Shown here: positions 1 to 12,177 of the stretch, one piece after another
Layout of the letters: each line of letters begins with the position of its first letter
How positions within the stretch are numbered: the stretch's first letter is position 1
Assembly (NCBI GenBank): GCA_965153455.1
Contig: OZ234501.1
Location: forward strand, 8,866,001-8,930,000
DNA: 64,000 nucleotides
DNA from: Sphagnum compactum
Lineage: Eukaryota; Bryophyta; Sphagnopsida; Sphagnales
Reading direction: 5' to 3'
Translations under genes and position numbers: made by a program
The notes under the pieces: model-generated
Told to the model about the DNA's origin: nothing
Database searches by the model: none
What the model saw: only the letters and a program-made list of their open reading frames with translations

Positions 1-2464
1 TCCACGAAGACTTCAGAAGGCATGAAAATTGCTGTGCCCATAGTCTCATTTTGTCGCTGAAGCCCAGTTGAAAAGGTAATGTTAGTGGAAGTGGTTGGAC
101 CTGTATCTGTCGAAATGCTTTTTCACAGCTAGCACTTCACCATATATACATCTATACTTTCTAAAGTATAGGTGATTGTGAGCATGAATTCTTCTTCATA
201 CTGTCTCTGCATTTGATTGAAGTGATGCAAATAAGTTGAGAGGTACAGAGGATGTGGTTATCCTGACCAGAGTGGGGATACATAGTGAAATAATTTCCAC
301 CTCTGATTTTTTCTTTCCCACAAAATATGGCAAATTTTAGTCATGCACCGAAATGTAAATATGTTTTTGGAATATCTGAAGTAAAACCATTCCCAAACTT
401 GCCAATGCAACAAAAACAAACTTCCTCTATAACACTCATCATATTCATGTTTACACCGATCTCATTAATGTTTAGAATCATTAATCATGATTTTTCTGAT
501 CAATTCAGCAGTTGTACATTTTGGTGCAATTAGGACCAGAAAGGCACAAATCTATAAGATTAGAGAAAGCACTTTGAAGGTAACTATTGTGTCAATTTCG
601 GCAAAATCAAACCTCACATGATAAGAATGAGTATGGTCAGAACCTCATGTTTGCCACTCACAGAATTTCACACTGTCAAATTCAAAAGAGCACATATCTC
701 AAAATTGACAAGTAGAAGAAACCACCAACTGAGAGTAAAAGACTTCAAAAGTCCTTAAGCCACAACTGCCGTGCAGACCGCAGTGCCAACAAATGCACTG
801 CCACCCAGAAGCAATAATTTGGATCCAGATTACATTGAGGAAAAAAATATCAGGCCCTTTCCTCATGCCTGCGCCCCTGTGTAAAACACATTGCAGAGGA
901 AATTTTGCTACACAGAAGAGTACAATGTTCTGTTTGAAGTGTTAGGTAAAGGCCCCAGAGCAGAGCTTTTTAAAGGATTTTTCTATGCAGCCTAAGTGGC
1001 GATCATCCATAGGAAGATGTAGAAACGTGGCGATCTTCAATTGGAACATTTAGCCAAATCTGGTTGTAATGCTCACCCTTTTTTTAATGTCTATCCTCAT
1101 TCTTTTCTCCTTAAGAGTGGAAGGGATCTTACACATATAAGCATGCATAATTTCCCTTGATACCCAGCAAATATCATGAGTATTTAATTTTATTTTATTT
1201 TCCCCCATAACACTTTATGTTAGGTACAGACCCCCTCCTCCCGGGGTCGTACCTGACACATAAAGGAACTTGAAGAATTTTGCTAGTGTATGTGATAGGC
1301 ACCTTATATATCCATCAATATCCCCTCTTGGAAAAGAAGAGGGATCTTGTGCTTACCCCCTCCCCCACTCTACCTCACAAAATCCCAGGCTTCAATTTCC
1401 AAAATCCCTCACAAAATTCTTGTGCTGTCTAATGGGACTTGCAAACACACTAGAATTTTCTGCCCAGTGCTTTACATGGAGTACAAATGTTATGTTCAAA
1501 ATCTGTGATAGAACGAAAGAAAATGCAGCAATAATTTGTGGAATCCCAAGTTTAGGTTTTGTCTTTCAAGTGTAGGGTAAAAAGCCCTGGGTCGAGGGCA
1601 TTACCGGACGTTAAGACCTGCCAAAATTCAGTGGAGAAACTTGGGCGAAACAGGAAGGAGGGGGGCGGGGGGTGCAATATGAAAAACGAAATGCCCTGGA
1701 CGGAAAAATATGCTTTATAAAGTTGCCTCCAGATACACTGCAAAATTTCTGGCAGGTCATTATGGATCGAAAACCAGCAAGTCGTTCGGTTATGGGCTTG
1801 TCGGATACAAGAGCGATGGGCGGGGTTAGGAAGGTGCCAGGTGTGTGGGTCTTTTCACAATTTTAGATTCATCCAAGCTTTTTCGTTTGTATACCGTATT
1901 CTTCGAGCAAGTACCCTTCCTTGTGAAAGAAATCACCGGCGGTGTGTGGCGTCGACACGATGCTTCCGGAACCGCGCCCTTCATCTTTCTTTGGTAGAAG
2001 AGGAGGAGTTAAGTAAGCGACTTTCTGAGAGCCCTCTCCTCAATTTTTGTTTTATTTTCATGCAAATTCAAGCTTCCGTGATGAAGAGCACCCAATGAAA
2101 GTCGAGTTCTTTGGAGGAGTCGGTTAGCGAGGAGGTTGTGAACCCCCCTCCCTTGTGGCGGAGTTTCTCATGCGAAATTCTCGATCCATTTGTTGTCTGT
2201 CGCAGCAGAAGAACTTTGATTCTTGTCTTTTTTCTCTTTCAGTAAGTGATGAGAAAACTGAATTCCACCTTCTGAAGGATCAGAATACAATCGATGCTTT
2301 GCGAAAGGCGGTGATTTAAATATTTTTTCACGTCGAGTATACGGAGCGGTCGGTGCTTGCCTTGTTTTGGGGTTTTGCGAGATTCTTAGAAATCCTGCAG
2401 AATTACAATTGTAATAGCCACAAGAGTCCGAGAGGAGAAAACGTTGGGATTCCAGGTTTCCAAA
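1..2464. other. Non-coding stretch upstream of the metallophosphoesterase gene
   Basis: I see no supportable gene here. Reading frames are short and match no family I know. The last few hundred bases before 2465 are richer in GC and pyrimidines and probably hold the promoter and 5' leader of the downstream gene. A truncated copy of the window's hAT-like MITE family lies near 983-1110, recognised by the words GGCGATCATCCATAGGAAG and TTAGCCAAATCTGG. Confidence 0.5.
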
Positions 2465-5400
2465 ATGGGTTTCAAAGGACGCTTGAGTGCGATTGTAGTA
2501 GTAGGGGGAATTTTTTTTCTCTATGTGCTATCGATTCAAGCGACAGCGTTAACCAAATTGGAGATCGGTTTCAATCAGAGGAAAACCATAAGGAAGGCAC
2601 ATGATGATGCGCCAGCAAATTTGGTGTGGGTGGTGCAAATGTCTGACATTCATATCAGCAAATGGACACCAGAGAGAGGAAAAGCCTTGAGAAAATCACT
2701 TGGACATGCTCTGAAATTAATCAAACCTTCTCTGGTTTGGGTCACTGGCGATCTAACTGGTACAAATTTCCTTCCTCCCCTTTCTCTTTCTCTCTGAAAC
2801 TTGTCTAAGTTTCTTGACTCCAGGACATCTCCTGAACAGATCTTGCTTGTATGTTGCTTGCGCATAACTTCAACTTCAATTTTCTTCTGATGTACGGAAT
2901 TTGTTGCAATGATTTTGGAGTGAGCTTGAGAATCCATCCATCTTTGTAGAATGAAGAATTCAGTGCTGGAATCTGAAGCACATATACAAAGAAGTTGGAC
3001 TTCCAGAAGACAATGTTTCAGGTTTTGTAGAGATTAGGGTTCGATTCAAAGCAAGGAAGTGTGATACCTTAGGAAGATTCGCATCAGAATCTAGCAAGGA
3101 CTGGAGGTGGAATCAGAGTTAAAAACTGGGAGGGGGGAAAAAAAAATTCCTAGAATCAGTGGGGGGATCAGAAAGCAATGATTTGTGGGAGTTGAATTCA
3201 GGGACTTGACATGGTGTTACTTTGGAAACACATGGTGCACTGAGATGCTGTTATTATGTACTAATTGGATCATTGTTTTTGGTGCTTGCTTCCTTTTGTA
3301 GATGCGAAAAACAAGGACAGGACTGCAACTAGGCAGGATGAGGCTGAATGGATTGAGTATTGGGACTCATTTCAGCAGATTGCGGATGACAGTGGGCTTC
3401 CAATTGAATTATTTTTTGACATGCGAGGAAACCATGACAAATATGGCGTTCCTCTTTTCAGCCCGTTGGAGTATTTCTCAAAATATAGCATAAGTGGCCA
3501 CTTGAATCGGCGCAACCTTGTCCAAAACATCACTATCTTGGTAAGCTTCTGAAGATTGAGAGGTATAGCTGACAATTTTTTTGGGTAGAGTTCTGCTGAT
3601 CGTGTGAAGATGAAAGCTTGATGTGGATTGTTTTTATGAACATGACCTTCATATTTGTTGTTGGGTGTTGGAAGGGAGCGGATGGGCGGAAACACTTATT
3701 TGTGGGCATGGATGATGCCATGCATATTGGGCTCCGAGGTCCATCAAATTTATTTGGGCATCCCACAGATGCGAGCCTCACTGAGCTTGATCATCAACTC
3801 AGCCAATGGGACCATGATACTTCTCACCCAGTGACAAAAATTGTGTTTGGCCATTTCCCCATGTCATTCACAACTTCAACAGAGACGGGCAAACGCCCTG
3901 AAGAAATTTTTGCAAAGCACAACATTTCTGCTTATGTCTGCGGCCACTTGCACACAGCTTTTGGGCGTCATCTTTATAAGCATCACAAGTACATTACCTT
4001 CTTTATGCATTTATCTCTTCAGAGCGCTTTTGCTCCATAGATAATACATTGAACTCTCCACCGCTTTGAGCTGTTCACTGATTGGTGATGACGACTGTCC
4101 TTCAGCATGCTAAACCTATTTTTGGTGGTTTTTTTTGCAGGCTTCTGTTGCCAGAATATAACAGAGTGGGTCAATTCTGGGAGTGGGAGATGGGGGATTG
4201 GCGGGTAAGTCGAATGATGCGCATAATGGCCACGGATAATGGCCACACCTCCTTTGTGGATGTGGAATTAATTCCTCCCAAGGACAAATCTGACCAGAAG
4301 TTTGTTATGCCAACTATTATACTCCCAACCTTCCCACTCAATTCTGTAACCATGCTCCAAGATTCCACCAAAATCTTGCCGTCAGATCCCATAAAGGTCC
4401 TTGTATTCTCTGAGACACCTCCTGTCTGGGTTAAGGCAAGAATCCTTGATGGTAAATCTAGAACCTCGAATGTAGTTGAAGAGATTTTGATGCAGCTTTT
4501 TGAGTACAAATCTGGAGATAATAGTGACAGTGGACCTTATTACTATCAGGCTGCTTGGGATAGTGCAAAATATGTGGACAATTATGCCTCTCGGTACTGG
4601 TTGGAGATCATTTTGGAAGCAGTAAATGGGGGCATCACCATTAGTGAACCACGTCCATTCTCTGTGAATGGACACTCAGGACATTTCAGACTCACATGGC
4701 TTGGGTACCTTGTCATGGGCTTTCGGTGGGAGACTCTCTATCCATTCTTACTGTGGGGAATGGTGGGTTTTGTCTTATCTTTGTTGGTTATACCAATGGT
4801 GTTTAAGTTTCACTTAGAAAAGCGTGGCCTACATGAGGAGTGGATTATGTCAGTTTTCAGGCCAGCACCTGATTTCAGAACATCGATTTTCAAGGTGGTC
4901 AAAGTTCCATTCTGGGTGGTTTTGGAGAATGCGCGTAACATGTATATCTGGGCACTTCTGTTAGTGTATGTGATGTATTTGGTATTTCTGCCATGGTTTT
5001 CTGGTCGTGTACTTGCGGATGATTTTCCAATTGGCCACTTGTCCCTCTGGGGTTGGTCAGTGAAGCCTTCAAATTCAACTTCTGTTAACCAAATTTCAGG
5101 ATTAGGAGTGCCAGACATCATGGGAATAGTTCTTCCATACTTGTATGCTGTACTTTTCCCTTTGATCTTGATGCTTTCTGCTCTTTCAGCTGAGAGGGCT
5201 GCATGTGAATACCACATTGCTATGGCTGGAAGATGCTCACAAAGTGGATGGAGTTTGTTGCCATGGGTTTCGGTGTCACCTCCTACATATGAAACAGATG
5301 ATGTAGATGCAAGTTTATCAGAGGAGGAGACAGCATCAGTTCTACCATCAAATGTAGAAGCTGTTTCAAAGCGGAGGTGTGAATCCCAGTCAGAAGGGGA

Positions 5401-5995
5401 GCTTGAAACTTTGCTTCTCGATAGGAAAATAGAACAACAAAATGGCTATTGTAGCCTTTGTAACCGGTGTGTTCGGAAAGGGCTCTTTGTTGGGTGCTTG
5501 GCCATTACATTTCTTCACTGGCGGGTAAATTTTCTGCTAATCCCCTTTTGATTTCAATAAGTGATAGCAATACCTGATGGATTGAAGTTCCTCAATATTT
5601 CCTGTCTTGTCATTAGATATACTGCCCATTAGAGTGCTGTTTTGTAGCTAGAAGTTTGTACATCTGTTCTTTGGTTTAAGGTTTGATTTTTCTCTGGTTT
5701 CTCAAAGAAATCATGACTCAGTGAGATGTCAGGTTTTGTGTGTCCATTATTACTGAGATACATGAATTGTAATTTTGGTAGCCTCTGCAACAAATGGCCA
5801 TGTGATTGGTATTGGTTCTAATTTTGCTCTATGGGAATGTGTGCACAGCTGTTATCGAGTCTTCTGAGTGCTTATGGGTCAACAGCACTTGTGACAACTC
5901 CCTTATTTGCATGGACTGTTCCTGCATTGATTGTGTTTTCTATCATCCAGACCTCACCAATCCGCCCAATATCAGCGGCAGGCCATGAAAACTGA
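2465..5995 (+). CDS. TMEM62-like multi-pass membrane metallophosphoesterase
   Basis: Five exons join in phase: 2465-2759, 3302-3540, 3675-3988, 4141-5524 and 5849-5995, giving about 792 residues. Residues 8-28 form a membrane anchor. A calcineurin-like metallophosphoesterase domain follows, with its metal-ligand motifs in order: SDIH (D61, H63), GDLTD (95-99), RGNHD (140-144), FGHF (236-239) and CGHLH (267-271). A beta-rich region containing EWEMGDWR and then several hydrophobic helices complete the protein, including one built across the last splice junction. The order matches plant At3g03305-type proteins and animal TMEM62, as I recall them. Substrate is unknown in the family; location is probably an endomembrane. 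The exon-3 start is the least certain, because an alternative AG lies near 3590. The donor-like GTAAGT at 4204 is read through as coding sequence, since the protein stays family-like across it. ATG 2465 is preferred to 2444 because it directly precedes the anchor. Confidence 0.85.
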
Positions 5996-7274
5996 GCTCT
6001 CAGAAGACTTTTGCTATAGACTTTGTTGGGTAATTCTAAAGAATTCCTTGTATCTTTCAGAGTGTTTCAAAGGAAAATGCTCTTAATTGTTCTTCCTTCT
6101 GGGATTTCCTGCAATTGTAATTGCTTTGAAACCACCCTCTTTCTTGACATTTGGGTCTTGAAGGACATGAGGTTGTTGAGTAGAAGGTCTATAAGGTGAG
6201 ACTTTCTTCTCCTAGAAGATTTCCAGGGATCACTTTATTTTCATTGTAGTTCTTCATGCAGATTTGTTCAGCTCTGCCGAAAACCAGATGATTTGTTAGT
6301 TGAGGAGGATCAGGGCCAGCTGAACCTCTGCAGGCGTCTATTGAAGGCTATTGAGAACCATGAAACTAGTCTTATTGTCACCTCAAATAGAGGGAAGCAT
6401 GTGTCTTGTGGCAGTTTCAGAAATTGCTGACAAAAGTGAAAGGTTGTAAATTATCCACCTGCCAGGTTTCAAGAGCTTTCTTCTGTTTATTTCTATGATT
6501 GGGAAGTAGAGTTGGGCAGTGGAGGATTTGGTCTCTCTCTGTATAAGAAATTTTCTCTGTAGCTTGCTGTTTGTGAATGTGTTTTATACTATTCTCCTCG
6601 GTTCAATTCACTGTCTGGGAGTTATGACTTGCCCAGTTTGGTGCTCAGCTAGACCTTCAATAGAAGCAAAATTAGAACCAACTGCATATTAAATTGTATT
6701 AAATTGTTATTTCTTTTACAATCCGGATGCTATTCCCATCGTAATAAGTTCAAATTTTAACTCCTGTGCAGTGGATGCCAATTGATCTAACACCCTTGGA
6801 AGAACATGATCAACATGACGGACTGATTTTTTGGTAAGAGAAAGTCTGCAAAGACAGCCCCTAACGGAATTTTAAAAGGTCTTGTTTGATTGAGACCCTC
6901 TGGCCCAACAACTGCAGTCAATTTTGCTGTTGAAGAACCTAGAGACAGAAGGTCAGCAACCACAACAGCAGCAAAAAACAAATTGGGTGTGTGCACTGTG
7001 TTTTGGCATCACAAAGTCTCAAGATACTTCCAGAAAACATACAATTGTTTGTAATACCACACCAGCAATAATATAACACCAAATCAAGTATAATGCACAC
7101 TGGGTGCTAATTCTATTAGCTGATTGATGATCAAGGCATCTTACAGTGTACCTCTAGCAAGATGAATTACACCAGATTTATCAAGACCTGATCCATATAA
7201 TACACAAAGTTTGAGTGCTCTTCTTAAGAACATGAGTGGTGTGAAATTATTAAGAAACACGCTAGTGGCGATAC
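5996..7274. other. Convergent intergenic region holding two 3' ends
   Basis: The region lies between the stop of the metallophosphoesterase gene (+) and the stop of the AWPM-19-like gene (-), so it should hold both 3' UTRs. It is AT-rich and I see no convincing extra exon. A minus-strand open frame at 6787-6996 matches nothing I recognise. Confidence 0.5.
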
Positions 7275-8418
7275 TTAGACAGCAGAAGCAGCAGGAGTGC
7301 CATAATTGGCATCTTTTGTCCCTATTACACCAGTGTTGCCAGCAACAGTGTTGTTGCGGTAAGTTGGACCGTAACTTGCATGCAAAATTCCAGCATGAAG
7401 AGACAACAAGTAGAGAAGCTCGGTAGCTGCTAAGATGATTATGAATGCCTCCAAGGCTCTCTGCAAAAAAATTCCGAAAATATATATATTAGCAAGATTC
7501 AAACTCCACTGCTACATGAGCTGAAGATCAATACTCTTAAGAAACTAATTTCTGCTTGTAAAAACTGATCATCTTCCTTGAGATTGAATTTTTGGGGGAG
7601 ATTTCAGAGGTTGTTTGATGCTTACCAGTGTACCTGAAAGGCCAGTACACACGTGAATTTCCTTGCAAGCAAACCTGCAAAACAATTTCACATTAATATA
7701 CTATGTGTATCAGCGAAGTATGCAGATGATGGTGCAGAGCACAGTGGAAGGAATTGTACTTTTATTCTTAGACTTTTGGGGATCTAGCTATTATCGAGAA
7801 GCAGCAAAATGAAGCGGAAAGAATCGAAAAGCTCCGAAGCTGGGAACTGATTTGTAGCTCTACACTGGGGCAAAGTCGGGAGAATTTCTTTCAGTACTTA
7901 CCCCATGGCGAGAAGGGTGAGGAGCCAAGCGATCAAGGCAGTGGCGTGAGCAGCTGAAAGGCTATCAGTGCCCCAGACACGGACGTGATGGATTCCCGCA
8001 AACACGGAAGCAAGTCCAACCATAGAAGCGACCAGCGTAGTTTGCAGAAAGTAAAGAGTCGCAGAGTTACCTACAAAACACACATACACACACACACACA
8101 CACACACTGAGAAGGTTTGCAAAACACCACTCTTTGCCCTACAGGGAATACCCGAAAGGTTTCTTGTGATGTTCAGCACATCCAGATCCTAAACTATTCC
8201 TCATCAAGTTGAATTTCCAAATTTAGCTCTGCAATTCAGCTCATGTAGATGAAGACATTGAGGTTCTACGCAAGCTTAGGAATTAGTTCCATACCAATGC
8301 TGTCCCCGTTCATGAATTTGTTGATGCCCCATCCTGCTATGCACGCGGATATGAAGTAGAAGATGAAATTGATCACCAGCAATGGCACATGCAAACACTT
8401 CCCTGTACCCAAAGCCAT
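7275..8418 (-). CDS. AWPM-19-like (PM19L) plasma-membrane protein
   Basis: Four minus-strand exons join in phase: 8295-8418, 7902-8070, 7626-7674 and 7460-7275, encoding 175 residues, a normal length for the family. The product has four hydrophobic segments. The first starts PLLVINFIFYFISACIAGW and is followed by INKFMNG. The second and third surround HHVRVWGTDSLSAAHA. The family-typical MGFACKEIH then leads into RALEAFIIILAATELLYLL and LHAG, and the tail is hydrophilic (YGPTYRNN) ending at V175. AWPM-19 proteins are plasma-membrane proteins linked to ABA, dehydration and freezing tolerance; a rice member has been proposed as an ABA importer. All introns are GT-AG. Intron 1 contains a CA microsatellite and a GA tract lies upstream of the start. 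Family identity is firm; the function of this member is inferred. Confidence 0.92.
8079..8107. repeat. (CA)n microsatellite
   Basis: A nearly perfect CA run with one CAT interruption lies in intron 1 of the AWPM-19-like gene, a few bases inside the acceptor (minus orientation). On the transcript it reads as a TG-rich tract close to the 3' splice site. Confidence 0.9.
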
Positions 8419-8567
8419 GATGTGATGATGAAATTTTTTCACAACCTGGATTATTATAGAAATCTAGAGCAGTGCCCACGAAACCAGAGAAATTTGCTCA
8501 AAAAACAACAACACCACAAGAGGCCTAATCCAACCAAACCAACAACAATCCCAACACACAAAGTACA

Positions 8568-8570
<3 letters not shown>

Positions 8571-8603
<33 letters not shown>
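8571..8603. repeat. (GA)n microsatellite upstream of the AWPM-19-like gene
   Basis: A perfect GA run of about 33 bp lies some 150 bp upstream of the start codon, so it is a CT tract on the coding strand. CT/GA tracts are common in plant core promoters and 5' UTRs. Whether it acts here cannot be told from sequence. Confidence 0.85.
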
Positions 8604-8607
<4 letters not shown>

Positions 8608-8800
8608 GATGGTAGGTTGAATGTTGTTGCTACTACACTTGGTGATGTACAAATCTCCTGAATACTTATACAACAATTGGGATCACATGGCCCTCCCCCT
8701 TCCCTAATATGTACTTATTATAATTTGAAGAGGGTTAGGGTAGGTCTGTAAGTAGGTCTGAATGACTCTCAGACATTCTGACTAACATCATTAATTTTAT

Positions 8801-9110
8801 TGGCCTTGCCTACTAAGGCAAGGATATTGCGTTTCGATTCACTATAGAGTATAGTAGCTTAAGGGATTTTGGCCCCTAGGTATTAATAGGTCTATTTTTA
8901 TATGAGAATTTTTGAAAGATGATCTTTTGGCTTGTGTTGAAATTAGTGATAGAGTTATAATATCTTGAAGGATTTTCATTTCTTTTAGAGGATTGTTTTG
9001 AAGATTATATTATTTTTGGATGGTGAAATATTTGAGTTTCCATAATTCTTCTTTTGCCTTAAGATACTTTTCAATGTAAATGGCAAGCCCACAGTGTGAC
9101 ACACCCCTTG
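8801..9110 (+). repeat. Dispersed repeat R1, copy 1
   Basis: This roughly 310-bp sequence recurs at 33712-34030 in the same orientation and at about 41034-41236 in reverse. It starts near TTGGCCTTGCCTACTAAGGC, which can form a small hairpin (CCTTGCC against GGCAAGG), and ends near CAGTGTGACACACCCCTTG. Shared words include ATAGAGTATAGTAGCTTAAG and TAATAGGTCTATTTTTATAT. There is no open reading frame. I see no clear terminal repeats, so the class is unknown; an LTR or nonautonomous element fragment is possible. Confidence 0.8.
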
Positions 9111-9419
9111 TTTTTCACAAGATTGTTGTCGTTGGCATGTTTGCCTTGTGTATCCCCCATGCTGTCCAGGGTATTGTTTTTCAGATCTAGAAAGTAGCCT
9201 CACTAGCTAGTTAGGATCCCCAAGGTATAGTAGAAAATGACGAGGCATTTGAATGTAAATGACATGGTAGTAAATGACTAGGCATTGGAATGGACTGTAA
9301 ACTTTTTTCAGGATTCCTACTATAGCTCACAACCTAGGTAGTACTTAGGCCTAAATCCTGTGAATTTCTTCTTCTTTTTTCCCAAAAAATGACAAAAATG
9401 AAACCTCAAAAATAAAATT

Positions 9420-9443
9420 CTTTCTTTCTTTCTTTCTTTCTTC
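9420..9443. repeat. (CTTT)n microsatellite
   Basis: About six tandem CTTT units in a T-rich stretch of non-coding DNA. Confidence 0.9.
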
Positions 9444-9943
9444 CGTTTTCGATGTTTTGAAAAAAAAATCACCAAGATGCAAAATCTTCATCAAAAAATA
9501 AAATGAACCATTGCTGACTAGGTAATGTTTTGGAGATTTTGAATTGGTGGTTCCTGGCCCCCACATTTTGTATAATGGAATGCTTTTGCTGTCAGGGCCT
9601 TCTCTGATGTAACAACCAAGGAGCTCCAGAAGGATATTGCATGAAATCTCCCCCATGCCAGCCTCAAGTGAGGAATTCTGCTTGGGGAGGTCCTTCTAGT
9701 AACAAAGGGAATTTCTGCCCAAGTTGTTCAAAGTGCTTCAATCCATGACCCCCCCCCATAAGCCAAGATATACGTATATATTTTTGGGCGAATACTAGAT
9801 GGTTGTGGGGCAATATTGGTAATTTAAGTAATTCAAATATTGTTTGTAAAAAATATTGGCTGAATCTAAAATTCCTACATGCATTTTATGCTAGTTCTGT
9901 GACTTTGAATATTGCAAGCATCATCTATCTTCCCTCTTGTGCA

Positions 9944-10247
9944 CAGTTTTATTTTTTTCCAATTTTGTGATGTAGCTGAAGTTGTCATCATCCATAAGAT
10001 GATGATTTAGCCAGATTTCGGTACAGACTAGATATGAATGTGGAAAAAAAAAAAAACAGAATCTTTTTATATTTTCGGCTACCTATTGGAACTTATCATA
10101 AAAATCTGGCAATCTGGAAACTGTTTTTTTCGAACTCTGGCGATTTTTGGCCATTTTTATTACATGGAAAATCCTTTATATAGTTTGAAGTCATATTTTT
10201 CAGGTCGAAATTTGGCAAAAATTTCGCCCAAAAAGAAAAACACTGGT
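9944..10247 (+). mobile_element. hAT-like MITE, copy 1
   Basis: This copy begins CAGTTTTATTTTTTTCC, followed by the family word AATTTTGTGATGTAGC, and ends in GGCAAAAATTTCGCCC then AACACTG and two extra bases. The flanks CTTGTGCA (9936-9943) and CTAGTGCA (10248-10255) match at 7 of 8 positions, as expected for an aged 8-bp target-site duplication. A stop-free frame at 10038-10586 runs through much of the element and beyond; it is AT-rich, lacks recognisable domains and is probably chance. Confidence 0.7.
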
Positions 10248-10249
10248 CT

Positions 10250-11690
10250 AGTGCAACATTGGTCCAATAGCCATATTACAGCACTCCTGAAATCAGACAG
10301 GAAACCATTGATACATTTTCCCCCTTCTTTACTTTTGGTTGAGAAACCTTACTTTTTTGGCCCCAAAAAACAAAAATGGTCACTGTGGTACCCGGGCAAC
10401 TTTGACACATGTTTGCCAAAGCAATTAATTAATTTTGAAGATTCCATTTTTTTAAAATCCAAAACATTTCAAAATATTCTTCATTTTCTTTCACAATCTT
10501 CTCTTGAAGAAAAAACATTTTTTGAAAATTTCAACATTTATAAAACCAATATAATTTTTGCAGAAGCCACCAAGGTACTACAGTAAATCATTCACCACCT
10601 TCTATCAAACTTGGGACCCTGTTTCTTCCCCAAATCCCTGCCTCACAATGAAGATCCACTCCATGAGGAAATCCATGTTACTAGGAATTTCAGGTTAAAG
10701 AACCCCCTGAAAATTTTACAAATCACTGTTATTTATTTATTTATTCATTCATTTATTTTGGCTATTCATTTTGGCTATTCAATTTTGCCACAATCCGGGC
10801 TGGACCTTTCACCTTTGGGCAGTCTCAAAAGGTCTCTTAATTAAAAAACTGGCAAAAGATTCTTTATATGACTCACACCAATTTGCTGGCAACAAATTCT
10901 TTTTAAGTGACTCAGACTATTGTACAGTTGGCTGCCCATTAGTGTGCTGGCAAAGGATCTTGCCATCACCTACGTGGACCCAAATGCTATTTTCTATTTA
11001 CAGAGGACTCCATCTTACTCACTACTGGTGTACAATGGCAAGTTCAATGGTTTTTTAGTTTGCTCAAAAATTATTTTAAATTAAAGATTCCATGTCGAAA
11101 TTTTAAAATACACCCAAATATTCTAAACAATTTTCCATTTCCCTTCACAAAATTTTGTTGTTGGAAACAAATATTGTTGAAATCTCAACATTTCTGAAAA
11201 TAACATAATTTAGTGTCCAAGCTGCCAAGGTATTCCCGTACCCTCGGTCCTTCCGAGGAGGGTGTGGCTGGGCCTACATATTCGAATCAGCATTTTGGAC
11301 TGGGCATCTCATCAAGTCCGAGTCCTCCCAAGAATAGGGCAAGGGTGACTGTATGGGATAACATCGTGTACGGTTGCTGTCCTCAGAGAAGATGCTTGTT
11401 CTTTACAGTACAATCTAAAGGTCACCGCAAGATGGGGCCTGCCCTTGTACATAAGACAAGGCAGAAAAGAGCATTTCATTCAAGTCCACAAAGTTGGATT
11501 CGGTTTGCTGGTAATGGCTGGCAATCAATTTGCTTTAGTGATATGAAAACTCACTTTGAGTCCATCAACAATTAGGAGTTAAGAGGCTGAAGAAGTGATA
11601 GATATCATGTGTTCTTAAGAACTCAATCTCTAATGTCAAATTTGGAAAGTGTTTGACATTGAACATCATCCTTTTTCTATCTGCAAAATG
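10250..11690. other. Non-coding stretch
   Basis: A short ATTT-rich tract lies near 10731-10760. Open frames up to about 120 codons exist around 10611-11575, but they match no family and have no convincing exon structure. I call no gene. Confidence 0.4.
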
Positions 11691-12177
11691 TTGCCCAAAA
11701 GAGATATGAAAATTGAAAATGAAGTGATTTTGGAGTTCTCAATCTTCAGAAGTGGTTTTGGGGGGGGGGGAGTAAAAATTGCCAGATTTCTATATTGCTT
11801 TTCAGTGTGTAGCCAAAAATGTAGAAGGATGATTAAAGATTTTTATTCCATATCTGGTTTAATGCCAGATTTGGCTACATCTTCCTACGGGTGATGGCAA
11901 CTTTGGCTTTTAAAATTTCAGCCTGAAAAATCTTATTTCAACCTAAATAGAGGTTTTTTAATGAACATACTGGCCCAAATTTGCCAGATTTCCAAAAAAA
12001 ATGATCTCAACTCTCTAGACTTCTAAGATAGGTCCCAGCAAATAGCTAGATTATAGAAGGATGCTTAATTCTTTTCCTTTCATATCTAGCTTATTGCCAA
12101 ATTTGGCTAAATATTCAATATGGATAATCATCACTTTGGCTAAATCACAAAATTGAAAGGAAAAAAAAAAATCATTG
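11690..12177 (-). mobile_element. hAT-like MITE family, two abutting reverse copies
   Basis: On the minus strand, family words appear twice in order. Around 11905-11690 there is GTAGGAAGATGTAGCCAAAT, TCTGGC, CATCCTTCTAC and AGAAATCTGGCAA. Around 12177-11905 there is GATTTAGCCAAAGTGATGAT, TTAGCCAAATTTGGC and CATCCTTCTAT. The outer end AAAAAATCATTG at 12177 resembles the CAGTG-type terminus. The sequence near 11930-11990 matches the right part of copy 1 (GCCTGAAAAAT, then a GGCC and GCCAGATTT region). No clean target-site duplication is visible, so this may be a dimer or a nested, decayed pair. Confidence 0.65.

Noticed and set aside
3591-3612. Small extra exon SSADRVK in the metallophosphoesterase gene
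   Set aside because: An AG precedes it and the phase fits, but a stop follows shortly and the family reads directly from NITIL to RKHLFVG. Kept only as an alternative.
10038-10586. 182-codon open frame on the plus strand
   Set aside because: Most of it lies within or next to a hAT-like MITE, the translation is rich in Phe/Lys/Asn from AT-rich DNA, and no domain or exon context is visible.
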